This document shows, piece after piece, positions 27,313 through 36,723 of a stretch of 64,000 nt of DNA. The notes below the pieces were generated by a model that saw nothing but the letters and a program-made list of their open reading frames with translations, was not told where the DNA came from and ran no database searches. Position 1 is the first letter of the stretch. Each line of letters starts with the position of its first letter. The position numbers and the translations under genes were made by a program. This stretch comes from Thermohahella caldifontis (GTDB lineage: Bacteria > Pseudomonadota > Gammaproteobacteria > Pseudomonadales > Oleiphilaceae), in assembly GCF_041153465.1 (NCBI RefSeq), contig NZ_CP154858.1, positions 3,224,001 through 3,288,000 on the forward strand, read 5' to 3'.

Positions 27313-27549
27313 ATGACCTCAACCATCCGGCTCAAACCCCGTACCCGCTGGCGCGTGATCCACATGGCCGGTCTGCCGCCGGCGCTGGGCAAGCGCATGC
27401 AGACACTGGGGCTGTTGCCGGGTACCACGCTTGAGCTGGTGCGCTGTGCGCCGCTGGGAGATCCCTGGGTCGTGCGGGTGCGTGGGGCGCTGTTTTCCCT
27501 GCGCGGAGAGGATCTGAAAAAACTGGTGGTGGAGGCCGTCGATGGCTGA
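27313..27549 (+). CDS. feoA: ferrous iron transport protein A
   Basis: 78 residues, a small SH3-like cytoplasmic protein. GLPPALGKRMQTLGLLPGTTLELV and DPWVVRVRGALFSLR are the FeoA hallmarks. It assists the FeoB permease. Located directly downstream of a paired Fur box and overlapping feoB by 8 nt. Confidence 0.93.
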   Translation: MTSTIRLKPRTRWRVIHMAGLPPALGKRMQTLGLLPGTTLELVRCAPLGDPWVVRVRGALFSLRGEDLKKLVVEAVDG

Positions 27550-29707
27550 GAAAACCCTGGCCCTCGTGGGCAACCCCAACTGTGGCAAGACGACCGTGTT
27601 CAATGCGCTGACGGGTGCCCGCCAGCGGGTGGGCAACTGGCCGGGGGTGACCGTGGAGAAGAAGACGGGCGCCTTCACCCATGACGGGACCACCTGGCGC
27701 GTGGTGGATCTGCCCGGCACCTATGCACTCCATGCGCCGGAAGAGGCGTCCGTGGACGAGTGGATCGCCAGCGAATACGTTCACTCCGGCGAGGCCGATA
27801 TTCTCGTCAATGTGGTGGATGCCACCACGCTCGAACGCGGGCTTCTGCTCACCACTCAGCTGCTGGAAACGGGGCGGCCGGTCATCGTGGTGCTGAACAT
27901 GATGGATGTACTGCGGGCGGATGGGCTGGACGTGGATGTTGAGCTGCTTTCCCGGGAACTGGGGTGCCCCGTGGTGCCGGCTGTCGCCAAGCGCAGGCAC
28001 GGCCTGCAACCCTTGCTGGAGGTGCTGCAGCATCCCGTTCAACCCGCATCGGGCCGGCCCTGGGGTGGTGAGGCGGGATGCGAAGGTGAGCTGCAGGCCC
28101 GCTTTGCCTGGATTAGCCAGCTCTGTGCCGGCGCCGTGCACCAGGCGCAGGGCATGCGTACCGATGTCACCGGCTGGGTGGACCGCATCGTGCTCAACCG
28201 GCTGCTCGGCATTCCGGTCTTTCTGGGCATGATGTACCTGCTGTTCATGGTTGCCATCAACGTGGGCAGTGCCTTCATCGATTTCTTTGACGGTGTGGCG
28301 GGGGCCATCTTTGTGGATGGCGTCACCTGGGCCATGAACAGCATCGGCGCGCCCGGCTGGGTGACCACACTGCTGGCCGGGGGAGTCGGCAGCGGCATCC
28401 AGCTGGTTGCCAGTTTCATCCCGGTCATTGCCTGCCTGTTCTTCTTCCTGAGTTTCATGGAAGGTTCCGGTTACATGGCGCGTGCCGCCTTTGTGGTGGA
28501 CCGGGGCATGCGGGCGCTGGGGCTGCCTGGCAAGGCTTTTGTACCATTGATTGTCGGGTTCGGATGCAACGTGCCGTCGGTCATGGCAGCGCGGACGCTG
28601 GACACGGCACCGGACCGGCTGCTCACGACGCTGATGGCGCCATTCATGTCCTGTGGTGCACGGCTGACCGTCTATGCACTCTTCGTTGCGGCTTTCTTTC
28701 CCCACGGCGGGCAGAACGTGGTGTTCGGTCTTTACCTGCTGGGCATTGCGCTGGCCGTGGCGACGGGATTCCTGCTGCGTCGCTATCTGTTTACCGGAGA
28801 GACCACGCCTTTCATCATGGAGTTGCCCCGCTACCATCTCCCGGGTCTTCGCTATCTGCTCTCCACGACCTGGCATCGTCTGCATGGCTTTGTGGTTCGG
28901 GCGGGCAAGGCCATTATCGCTGCCGTGGTCGTGCTCAACCTGCTGGCATCGGTGGGAACGGATGGCCGCATCGGGCAGGTGAAGGTGGATGAGTCCCTGC
29001 TGGCGGGTGCGGGGCGGCTGCTGACGCCCGTATTTGCGCCCATGGGGATCGAGCACGACAACTGGCCGGCGACGGTGGGCATGTTCAGCGGGGTTTTTGC
29101 CAAGGAGGTCGTTGTGGGCACCCTGGACACGTTGTACCGTGCCCGGCAGGGTGATCAGGATCTGGCGGAACCGCCGACACTCGCCGCCATCTCGGCGCGG
29201 GTGGCGGGTGCTATGGATTCCGTGCCGGCCAACCTCGCAGGTCTTCAGGATGTGCTGACGGATCCCCTCGGGCTGGCCGCCGTGGGAGATGCCGAGTCGG
29301 CGGTGCATGCCGCCGGCGTATCCGATGCGGCGTTCGGCCAGCTCAAACTGGCTTTTGCCGGCACCGCCGGTGCGCTGGCCTACATGGTGTTCGTGCTGCT
29401 TTACACGCCCTGTCTTGCCACGCTGGGTGCCATCGCCCGGGAGCAGGGTCGGTTCTGGGCCGGCTTTGCCGCAGTCTGGACGTTCGTGACGGCGTATGCG
29501 GTTGCCGTGGGCGTTTATCAGGTGTCCCGGCTGGCCGCATCGCCCCTGGAATCCGTTGGCTGGCTGGTGGCCATGGCGGCCCTGCTGGGTACAGGCTATG
29601 CCGTGCTTCTGCACAAGGCTCGTCCCCGGGTCCGGCGGATGGTGCGCATACCTGCCGTCTGTCTGGACGAGGAAGAGGACTGTACGGCTGCCAAGTGCTG
29701 TCATTGA
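27542..29707 (+). CDS. feoB: ferrous iron transport protein B
   Basis: 721 residues. An N-terminal G domain carries G1 GNPNCGKTT, G3 DLPGTYAL and G4 LNMMD, followed by a GDI helical domain and two Gate regions with the conserved-type Cys motifs FGCNVPSVMAARTLD and APFMSCGARL. It imports Fe(II) across the inner membrane. The C-terminus ends in a short Cys-rich tail (DEEEDCTAAKCCH). No feoC follows. Expected to be iron-repressed through the upstream Fur boxes. Confidence 0.95.
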   Translation: MAEKTLALVGNPNCGKTTVFNALTGARQRVGNWPGVTVEKKTGAFTHDGTTWRVVDLPGTYALHAPEEASVDEWIASEYVHSGEADILVNVVDATTLERGLLLTTQLLETGRPVIVVLNMMDVLRADGLDVDVELLSRELGCPVVPAVAKRRHGLQPLLEVLQHPVQPASGRPWGGEAGCEGELQARFAWISQLCAGAVHQAQGMRTDVTGWVDRIVLNRLLGIPVFLGMMYLLFMVAINVGSAFIDFFDGVAGAIFVDGVTWAMNSIGAPGWVTTLLAGGVGSGIQLVASFIPVIACLFFFLSFMEGSGYMARAAFVVDRGMRALGLPGKAFVPLIVGFGCNVPSVMAARTLDTAPDRLLTTLMAPFMSCGARLTVYALFVAAFFPHGGQNVVFGLYLLGIALAVATGFLLRRYLFTGETTPFIMELPRYHLPGLRYLLSTTWHRLHGFVVRAGKAIIAAVVVLNLLASVGTDGRIGQVKVDESLLAGAGRLLTPVFAPMGIEHDNWPATVGMFSGVFAKEVVVGTLDTLYRARQGDQDLAEPPTLAAISARVAGAMDSVPANLAGLQDVLTDPLGLAAVGDAESAVHAAGVSDAAFGQLKLAFAGTAGALAYMVFVLLYTPCLATLGAIAREQGRFWAGFAAVWTFVTAYAVAVGVYQVSRLAASPLESVGWLVAMAALLGTGYAVLLHKARPRVRRMVRIPAVCLDEEEDCTAAKCCH

Positions 29708-29711
29708 CGGG

Positions 29712-29763
29712 CGCAACGCCTGACCCCCTCCTCTGATCCGGAATACGTTGCGGGATGAGGGGG
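29712..29763. other. interleaved stems downstream of feoB
   Basis: CGCAACG (29712-29718) pairs with CGTTGCG (29746-29752), and CCCCCTC (29724-29730) pairs with GAGGGGG (29757-29763). The second stem's left arm lies in the loop of the first, so they would form a pseudoknot or two alternative structures. There is no clean T run after it. The rest of 29708-29920 shows no gene. Confidence 0.4.
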
Positions 29764-29922
29764 CTCCTGTCTGTTTCCCGTTCCCCGGGTTCTCCTTCAT
29801 GCTGTCAGAGTCTGTCGTTGTGCCGGGTCTGATGGTCCGGCACCGACACAGGACCTCTGCGTACCTTCGATCCCTTTATGTCATTCCTTCGGGCGCCTTG
29901 GGCAGGCGCATCTCCAGTAGTC

Positions 29923-29997
29923 TTGACATTGTACAAGAGATTAAATTGTATAATGGCGTGTGAGGTGCTAAGGTGTACATGAAATCAATTTGTACAA
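29923..29997 (+). promoter_or_regulatory. MerR/LitR-type promoter with TGTACA operators
   Basis: -35 TTGACA (29923-29928) and -10 TATAAT (29949-29954) are separated by 20 bp, too long for ordinary sigma70 use but typical of MerR-family activation. TTGTACAA and TTGTATAA occur in and at the end of the spacer; further TGTACA copies lie at 29974-29979 and 29991-29996, the last touching the ribosome site of the first gene. Confidence 0.7.
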
Positions 29998-30007
29998 GGT
30001 AAATCGT

Positions 30008-30949
30008 ATGATTCCTGTCGGTGTCAGTGCCTGTGTTCTGGGTGAGGAAGTCCGTTATGATGGCGGGCACAAGCGCCACCGCTTTGTGACCGACGAACTC
30101 TCCCGCTGGTGGACCTATGTGCCCATCTGTCCGGAAGTGGCCATTGGCCTCGGTATTCCTCGTCCGACGATCCGTCTGGTGGAAGTGGACGGGCAGATCC
30201 GCGTCCAGGGCTCCCAGGACGCTGGTCTGGATGTCACTGACAAGATGCATGCCTTTGCAGATGAAAAGCTGCCTTCGCTGAAACACTTGTGCGGTTATGT
30301 GGTCTGTGCCAAGAGTCCGTCCTGCGGCATGGAGCGCATTCCGGTGTTCAGTCACGGAAATCCTCAGGGCGAGAAACGGGGGGTGGGGCTCTGGACGGCA
30401 CGCCTCATGGAAGCCATGCCCTGGCTGCCGGTAGAAGAAAACGGACGACTGCAGGATCTGGCTTTGCGGGAAAACTTTGTCATGCGGGTGTTCGCTCTCC
30501 ATGACTTCTATCGGGCCTTGCCCGAGGATGCCCCGGCGGACGCCTATGTCCGGTTCCATACCCGCTACAAGTACACGTTGATGGCGGCCAGCCAGCAGGA
30601 AGCCTCCCGGCTCGGACAGCTCATCGCCAGTGTGGGAACGCAGGCCGGGCCCGAATTCTGGCGCACCTATCGCCAGCAGTTCATGGATGCGCTCAAGACG
30701 GTGGTCACGCGTCGCCAGCATGCCAACGTGCTCATGCACCTGCAGGGTTACTTCAAGCAGTTGCTGAGCCCGGAGGAAAAAGCCGAGCTGACGCGGCTCA
30801 TCCACGCCTACCGGGAGGGGGAGGCCCCTCTGATGGCCGTGCTGTCCGTGCTGCGTCACCTGATGGTCCGGCATCCTCAGCCCTATCTGGAAGACCAGCA
30901 CTACCTGAACCCGTACCCCGCGGACCTGAAATTGCGTGTGGCGCTCTGA
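30008..30949 (+). CDS. ybgA: DUF523 (TudS-like) - DUF1722 fusion, YbgA family
   Basis: 313 residues. Residues 1-150 match DUF523: SACVLGEEVRYDGGHKRH, VPICPEVAIGLG and KSPSCGMERIPVF. The cysteines at about 9, 41 and 106 correspond to the three ligands of the [4Fe-4S] cluster in TudS thiouracil desulfidases (family knowledge). Residues ~190-310 form DUF1722 (YKYTLMAASQQEASRLGQLI). E. coli YbgA has the same two domains and is also next to photolyase. Start at 30008 follows AAGGT; a TTG at 29990 is less likely. Head of the putative light-responsive operon. Confidence 0.88.
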   Translation: MIPVGVSACVLGEEVRYDGGHKRHRFVTDELSRWWTYVPICPEVAIGLGIPRPTIRLVEVDGQIRVQGSQDAGLDVTDKMHAFADEKLPSLKHLCGYVVCAKSPSCGMERIPVFSHGNPQGEKRGVGLWTARLMEAMPWLPVEENGRLQDLALRENFVMRVFALHDFYRALPEDAPADAYVRFHTRYKYTLMAASQQEASRLGQLIASVGTQAGPEFWRTYRQQFMDALKTVVTRRQHANVLMHLQGYFKQLLSPEEKAELTRLIHAYREGEAPLMAVLSVLRHLMVRHPQPYLEDQHYLNPYPADLKLRVAL

Positions 30950-30950
30950 C

Positions 30951-31754
30951 ATGAACGAAGACAGCAAGACACGCTACAGTATCAAGCATGTCAGCGAACT
31001 GACCGGGGTGCTGGGCGTCACGCTCCGGGCCTGGGAGCGCCGGTACGGCTTGCTCAAGCCCGAGCGCAATGAACAGGGGCACCGGCTCTACACACCGGAA
31101 GATGTGCAGCGGATCCGCACCATTGTCGCCTGGCTCAATCAGGGGGTGGCCATCAGCAAGGTCAGACCGTTGCTGGACGCTCAGGCTCAACCTGAGGATT
31201 ACAGCGAGCCCCTGCCCGAAATGCACGACATTCTGAGTGCGCTGGACGCGCAGGATGAGGAGCGGGCACAGCGACTGCTGGAGCAGACCATGAAGGCGTA
31301 CCCCCATCAGACGCTGCTGGATCAGATTGTGACACCGCTCGAATTCGAGCTGGCCGCCATGCCGTCTCCGCAGCGGGATCTGGCCATGGCGCTGTGGCGT
31401 CTGATCGTGATTCGCTGCTGCGCGCCGCTCATGCGCAAGCCGCTGCCCCGCAATGCACCGGAATGCCGTGTCCTGGCACTGGACTGGCAGGCTGAATCCC
31501 TGGCCTGGTGGACGGCGCTGGGCGAATACCTCCGTGGTACCCGGGTGCACCTGATGCCGCTCCCGCAACCGGATGCGGAAACCCTAAGTGCTCTGTGTGC
31601 ACAGGATCGGCTGCCCTTGTACATGGTCGGGCACCAGCCACTCAGGGAAGATGTACTGGTGTTTATCCGTCAGTTGCACAAAGGTGGCAGACAGGTCATT
31701 CCGCTGGGAGCACTGGTGTTCTGGCTGGCATCGAGAACGGAGTCCGTGACATGA
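30951..31754 (+). CDS. MerR-family regulator, LitR/CarH-like with degenerate cobalamin domain
   Basis: 267 residues. An N-terminal MerR helix-turn-helix (YSIKHVSELTGVLGVTLRAWERRYGLLKPER) is followed by a helical linker and a C-terminal Rossmann-like region aligned to the B12-binding domain of LitR/CarH. The His of the Ex/DxHxxG cobalamin motif is not seen (the segment reads ALDWQAESLAWWTALGEYL). This resembles class II LitR proteins, which lack cobalamin and depend on a separate photoreceptor (inference). It lies between ybgA and phr, and overlaps phr by ATGA. Confidence 0.8.
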   Translation: MNEDSKTRYSIKHVSELTGVLGVTLRAWERRYGLLKPERNEQGHRLYTPEDVQRIRTIVAWLNQGVAISKVRPLLDAQAQPEDYSEPLPEMHDILSALDAQDEERAQRLLEQTMKAYPHQTLLDQIVTPLEFELAAMPSPQRDLAMALWRLIVIRCCAPLMRKPLPRNAPECRVLALDWQAESLAWWTALGEYLRGTRVHLMPLPQPDAETLSALCAQDRLPLYMVGHQPLREDVLVFIRQLHKGGRQVIPLGALVFWLASRTESVT

Positions 31755-33163
31755 TCGGTGTCTGGTTCCGCCGGGACCTGCGGGTGCTCGATCATCCGGC
31801 CCTGACCGCAGCCGTTCAGGAGGCCGTGCGTCATGGGCTGCCGGTTAGAGCGGTCTTTGTGGCGACGCCGGAGACCTGGGATGCTCATGACCGGGGACCG
31901 GCCTGGCTGCGTGTGCTGGGCCGGCGCCTCCTGGCATTGCGGAACAGGCTGGCTGACTTGGGCATCGTGCTGGATGTACTTACCGTGGCCCGGTTTGCGG
32001 AGGTCCCTGCGGCGCTGGAAGCCTGGTGCCGGGCACACCATATCCATACGCTCTGGGCGCATCACGAATATGAATGGGATGAGTGTCAGCGTGACGATGC
32101 GGTGCAGCAGCGGCTGGACATTCCGTTTCTGAGGCTGCATGAGCGCACACTGGTGACACCGGGCACGGTCCGGAATCAGAGCGGCGAGCCCTACAAGGTG
32201 TATACAGCGTTCCGGCGTGCCTGGCTGCAGGTGCTGTCCGGCCAGACCCTGGCGGTGCTGCCGGCTCCGGCGCCTGTCGGCCCGCCCGTCTCGCTGGATC
32301 CGCTGAACCTGCCGGACTGGGCCAGCGGTGACACGCCCGTGCCGGACCGTCCGGTGGACGATGATGCGTTGCTGACGGCGCTGGAAACCTTTGCAAACAA
32401 CCGTCTGGCACGTTATGCCGTGGAGCGTGACCGGCCGGATCTGGACAGCACGAGCCAGCTTTCTCCCTGGCTCTCCATCGGCGCGCTGTCGGCCCGCCAG
32501 TGCCTGACAGCCGCGCTGGAAGTCTTTCCGGATGGGCTCGTCAACCCGCAATCGCCGGCCTTTGCCTGGATCAATGAACTGGGATGGCGGGACTTCTATC
32601 AGCATCTCATCGTGGCCTGGCCGGCACTGGTCCGGGGGCAGCCCTTTCAGGTCTGGACCCGGCGTGTGGCGTGGCGGCAGGATGAAGCGGCCTTTTCGCG
32701 CTGGGCCGAAGGGCGCACCGGCTTTCCCATTGTGGACGCGGGCATGCGTCAGCTGCGGGCGACTGGCTGGATGCACAATCGTGTGCGCATGATTGTGGCC
32801 AGTTTCCTGACCAAGGACCTGCTCATCCACTGGCAGGCGGGCGAACGGTTTTTCATGCGACATCTGGTGGACGGTGATTTTGCCGCCAACAACGGTGGCT
32901 GGCAGTGGGCCGCATCCACCGGCACGGACGCACAGCCCTATTTCCGGGTCTTCAATCCGGTCACTCAGGGCATGCGTTATGACCCCGAGGGGGAATATGT
33001 GCGCCGCTGGGTGCCCGAGCTGGCCGGTGTCCCCGGAAAATATGCTCATACCCCGCTGCTCTGGGCAGAAAAGCGGAACATGCGACTGGATTATCCGGCA
33101 CCCATGGTGGATCACAAGCAGGCCCGGTTGCAGGCCCTGGAAGCGTTTGAACGGGCGCGTTGA
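31751..33163 (+). CDS. phrB: deoxyribodipyrimidine photolyase (class I CPD type)
   Basis: 470 residues. N-terminal antenna domain begins MIGVWFRRDLRVLDHPAL; the catalytic FAD domain contains WINELGWRDFYQHL, FPIVDAGMRQL and GWQWAASTGTDAQPYFRVF, all characteristic. It repairs UV-induced cyclobutane pyrimidine dimers using blue light. Last gene of the operon with ybgA and the LitR-like regulator. Confidence 0.94.
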   Translation: MIGVWFRRDLRVLDHPALTAAVQEAVRHGLPVRAVFVATPETWDAHDRGPAWLRVLGRRLLALRNRLADLGIVLDVLTVARFAEVPAALEAWCRAHHIHTLWAHHEYEWDECQRDDAVQQRLDIPFLRLHERTLVTPGTVRNQSGEPYKVYTAFRRAWLQVLSGQTLAVLPAPAPVGPPVSLDPLNLPDWASGDTPVPDRPVDDDALLTALETFANNRLARYAVERDRPDLDSTSQLSPWLSIGALSARQCLTAALEVFPDGLVNPQSPAFAWINELGWRDFYQHLIVAWPALVRGQPFQVWTRRVAWRQDEAAFSRWAEGRTGFPIVDAGMRQLRATGWMHNRVRMIVASFLTKDLLIHWQAGERFFMRHLVDGDFAANNGGWQWAASTGTDAQPYFRVFNPVTQGMRYDPEGEYVRRWVPELAGVPGKYAHTPLLWAEKRNMRLDYPAPMVDHKQARLQALEAFERAR

Positions 33164-33170
33164 AAGTGCC

Positions 33171-35429
33171 CTAGCCTGAAGGGCTTTGGGCGACCTGTGC
33201 CTGCCACACTTCCAGGAAAGCCTCCGCTGGCATCGGTCGGCCGTAGTAGTAACCCTGCAGGTGGCCCACCCCCTGGCTGATCAGGGCTTCAGATTGCTGC
33301 CGGGTTTCCACGCCTTCCGCCACCAGATGAAATCCGAAACTTCGCGCCAGCGCCACGATGGCTTCAATGATGGGCGAGGTCGGGGTGCGTTCTGTCAGGC
33401 TTTCCACGAAACCCCGGTCGATCTTGATTTCATCCACCGGTAAGTTCTTCAGATAGGCCAGCGAGGAGTAACCGGTTCCGAAGTCATCAATGGAGAGACG
33501 GAAGCCGGCGCAACGCAGCTGCTCCAGTACCATCCGGACTTCCGCCGAGGTGTCCATCAGCAGATGCTCCGTCAGTTCCAATGTGAAGCGTCGCGGGCTC
33601 AGGCCCGCTGAGGTCACGATGTCCAGTGTGCTGGCAAGGGGATTGGCGTGGAACAGACTGGGGCTGATATTCACGGCAACACGGAACGCTGAGGGGAGGC
33701 GCCCCAAGGCTTCCAGTGCTCGGACCAGATCGCACGCGTGTCGCATCACCACTTTTTGCAACGGGTGAATCAGCCCGGTCTGCTCGGCCACGGGCAGGAA
33801 CTGATCCGGCGGAATCATGCCCCGCTCCGGATGGGGCCAGCGCACCAGCGCCTCTGCGCCCGTGATCCGTCCCTGCGCATCCACCTGGGGCTGAAACCAG
33901 GCTGTCAGAATGCCCGCCTCCAGTGCCTGCTGCAACGCTTCTTCCGTCCGCAGATAGTGATCAACCGCTTCCTGAAGCTGAGGATCATAGAAGGCAAACC
34001 GGTTGCGTCCGCTGGATTTGGCATGGTACATGGCAATATCGGCCTGCCGGAGCAGGGCATCAATACTGGCACTCTTTGCATCGATCATGCTGATACCGAT
34101 GCTGGCACCAATGCGGTACTCCGTACCGGAAAGTGAGAACGGTCGTATGAGTTCGTCCAGAATCCGTCTGGCCGCTTCGGCCGCGTGTTCTGCCATTTCC
34201 AGTGTCTGATCCCGGCTGTGATCCAGCACAATGACAAACTCGTCGCCGCCGATCCGCGCCACCAGATCCGATGCGCGCATCAGGCGCCTGAGCCGGTCCG
34301 CAACCTGCTGCAGCAGGCGATCACCGATACTGTGCCCCAGCACGTCATTGATGCGCTTGAAGTGATCCAGGTCGAGATAGAGCAGTGCGCCCACTTCATC
34401 ATGGCGCAGGCTGAGCTCCAGCAGCTCCTCCAGGCGATCGGTCAGCATGCGCCGGTTGGGCAGGAGGGTCAGCGGATCATAGTAGGCCAGATGGCGGATC
34501 TTTTCTTCGGCCAGATGGCGCTCGGTCACATCACGGGCCATCCACAGCACGTGACGCCGCTCCGGGCGGGCCGGGTCATAGTGGTCGACCGGTGCCGTCC
34601 GGCCTTCAAAGATTCGTGAGCCCTGGGCCAGGGGGAGCTGATATTCAATCGTCTGCTGCTCACCCGTTTCCAGGGTATTGCGGATCACCGCCATGACCTG
34701 TGCGGCGGCTTCCGGAGGCAGGACCTCTTCCACGGTTCGGCCGATCAGACTGTCCCGGGGCTGGAACAGCAGCTCGTCCCGGGCTCCATACACCGCCTCG
34801 TAGCGGCCCTGATCATCGATGATGAACCCCAGATCGGGTATCAGTCGCGTGAAGGCGCGCAATTGTTCGTTGGTGGCCCGGAGCTCGGCCACCAGCGCCT
34901 GTTCCCGCTGGCGTGTCCGGTGGCGCTCGATGACAATGGCGCAGAGGTGAGTAAACCGGCTGATCAGCTCCAGATGCCAGGGCTCGGGGGCCTTGGGTGT
35001 CGGATAATAGATGGCAAAGGTGCCCAGAATGGCGTCATCCTGCCCCCGTATGGGGGTGGACCAGCATGCCTTGAGTCCGTGAGGAAGCGCCAGATCCCTG
35101 AACTCCGTCCACAGCGGATCGGTGGCAATGTCCGAGACAATCACCTGCTCCCCGCGGCAGGCTGCCGTTCCGCACGAACCGGCTTTCGGGCCGATGGCCA
35201 CACCATCGACAGCCGCACAGTATGCCGGCGGCAGCGAGGGGGCGGCGCCATGGCGAAGGGTATCCCCCTCCAGCAGGAGTACCGAACAGCGGGCATCGTC
35301 GCGGGCCAGCATGGCTTCCACAAACAGACAGACTGACTCAAGCGTCTCCTGCAGGGGCGCGCCCTGGGCTATTTTCTCGATGATGGCCTGCTGTTCGGCC
35401 AGCAGGTCAGCCAGATTCTCAGGTTTCAT
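33171..35429 (-). CDS. GAF-PAS-GGDEF-EAL cyclic-di-GMP signalling protein
   Basis: 752 residues, cytoplasmic (no membrane spans). Order: GAF (about 15-170, with GSCGTAACRGEQVIVSDIATDPLW), PAS (about 190-300), GGDEF (about 320-490; ARIGGDEFVIVL intact), EAL (about 500-745; AEALVRWPHPERG, IDDFGTGYSSLAYLKNLPVD and TELTEHLLMD). Both catalytic motifs look intact, so it may make and degrade c-di-GMP, with GAF/PAS sensing. The gene is convergent with photolyase (7-nt gap). Confidence 0.92.
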   Translation of the reverse strand: MKPENLADLLAEQQAIIEKIAQGAPLQETLESVCLFVEAMLARDDARCSVLLLEGDTLRHGAAPSLPPAYCAAVDGVAIGPKAGSCGTAACRGEQVIVSDIATDPLWTEFRDLALPHGLKACWSTPIRGQDDAILGTFAIYYPTPKAPEPWHLELISRFTHLCAIVIERHRTRQREQALVAELRATNEQLRAFTRLIPDLGFIIDDQGRYEAVYGARDELLFQPRDSLIGRTVEEVLPPEAAAQVMAVIRNTLETGEQQTIEYQLPLAQGSRIFEGRTAPVDHYDPARPERRHVLWMARDVTERHLAEEKIRHLAYYDPLTLLPNRRMLTDRLEELLELSLRHDEVGALLYLDLDHFKRINDVLGHSIGDRLLQQVADRLRRLMRASDLVARIGGDEFVIVLDHSRDQTLEMAEHAAEAARRILDELIRPFSLSGTEYRIGASIGISMIDAKSASIDALLRQADIAMYHAKSSGRNRFAFYDPQLQEAVDHYLRTEEALQQALEAGILTAWFQPQVDAQGRITGAEALVRWPHPERGMIPPDQFLPVAEQTGLIHPLQKVVMRHACDLVRALEALGRLPSAFRVAVNISPSLFHANPLASTLDIVTSAGLSPRRFTLELTEHLLMDTSAEVRMVLEQLRCAGFRLSIDDFGTGYSSLAYLKNLPVDEIKIDRGFVESLTERTPTSPIIEAIVALARSFGFHLVAEGVETRQQSEALISQGVGHLQGYYYGRPMPAEAFLEVWQAQVAQSPSG

Positions 35430-35589
35430 GATCAGGGGGCCTTGGGGGCATCGATTGCAACCGGTTGTTCGTCAAGTGTAGCTCAGATTTCACCACAAGT
35501 GATAAAACTGTACCATTCTGGTGCCTGTTTCGTGGACTTGCTGACTTACCTCTGTAGAATGAGGTCTGGTGTGGGCTCAAGGGGAAGAT

Positions 35590-36723
35590 ATGGATCTGGT
35601 CTTTCAGTTGGTTGCGGCGACGCGCGCCTGGTGGCCGCTGGCTGTGACGCTGCTGATTTCCGTCAGCATACTGGCCGGCACTCACTGGATCCTGCTGGGT
35701 CGTCATGAAAACCTCAGCAGTGAAAAGCGCTTTGCCCGGCAGCTTATCATGTTTGGCCTCACGGTCACGGCCATTGCCGCCGTGGTGCTGGCCATGCCCA
35801 TTCCCGAGGGACTCAAGGGGCAGGTGCTGGGATTCATGGGCTTGCTGCTCTCGGGTGCCTTTGCGTTCTCTTCCACCACCATTTTTGCCAACCTTATGGC
35901 AGGTATCATGCTGCGGGTCACCCGGCCGTTCACCATCGGGGATTTTATCCGCGTACAGGGGTTTTTCGGCAGGGTCTATGACCGGGGCCTTCTGGATACG
36001 GGTATCCAGACTGAATCGCGGGAGTTTGTCTCCATTCCCAATGCCGTGTTTATCCAGAACCCGGTATCCGTGATCCGCAAATCGGGAACCCTGATCAGCT
36101 GTACCGTCACACTGGGCTATGATGTCCATCACGCGACGGTGGAGAAACTGATGCTGGATGCCGCCCGTAACGCCGGGCTGGATGAGGCCTTTGTCATTAT
36201 CGACAACCTCGGAGACTTCAGTGTGGCCTACCGGGTCAGCGGATTGCTGACGGAGGTCAGTAGCCTGGTCTCGGCGCGCTCGAAGCTCAGCAGCAGCGTG
36301 CTGGACAGTCTGCACGGTGCAGGCGTGGAGATCGTGTCTCCCAACTTCATGAACCAGCGGGTGCTTGACCCTGACGTGCCGGTGATTCCCAAGGCGGACT
36401 GGCGGCGCTCTGGCAGGCAGGAAGAAAAGAAACGTGTGGAGGATGTCGCCTTTGACAAGGCAGAAACGGCTGCGACCGCTTACGCACAGCGCAAGCAGAT
36501 ACTGGTTGAAATTGATCAGCTGAAGACCCAGTTAAATGAAGCGCCAGACAAGACGACGAAGAAACAGATCGAGGCGCGCCTGCAGGCTCTGGATGATGCA
36601 CTGAAAGCCATTCCCGAGCCGGATGCCGATGCGGAAGAGCGCAAAGTGAGCCCCGGGGAACCTGAAGAGGTCGCCGGCACAAATCCAGACACACAGGAAA
36701 GAAAAGATGTTCCCCATCCGTGA
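35590..36723 (+). CDS. MscS-family channel with long C-terminal coiled tail
   Basis: 377 residues. Spans near the N-terminus lead into an MscS pore and beta domain (GAFAFSSTTIFANLMAGIMLRV, FTIGDFIRVQGFFGRV, EFVSIPNAVFI). The last ~100 residues are hydrophilic and helical (QILVEIDQLKTQLNEAPDKT) with an acidic Pro-rich end, unlike the other two channels here. Start 35590 chosen at MDLVFQL. Overlaps the rhomboid gene by 17 nt, so the two are translationally linked. Confidence 0.88.
   Translation: MDLVFQLVAATRAWWPLAVTLLISVSILAGTHWILLGRHENLSSEKRFARQLIMFGLTVTAIAAVVLAMPIPEGLKGQVLGFMGLLLSGAFAFSSTTIFANLMAGIMLRVTRPFTIGDFIRVQGFFGRVYDRGLLDTGIQTESREFVSIPNAVFIQNPVSVIRKSGTLISCTVTLGYDVHHATVEKLMLDAARNAGLDEAFVIIDNLGDFSVAYRVSGLLTEVSSLVSARSKLSSSVLDSLHGAGVEIVSPNFMNQRVLDPDVPVIPKADWRRSGRQEEKKRVEDVAFDKAETAATAYAQRKQILVEIDQLKTQLNEAPDKTTKKQIEARLQALDDALKAIPEPDADAEERKVSPGEPEEVAGTNPDTQERKDVPHP

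Noticed and set aside
27332..29800. 822-residue frame antisense to feoAB
   Set aside because: Low-complexity His/Gln/Arg-rich translation typical of the reverse strand of a GC-rich gene.
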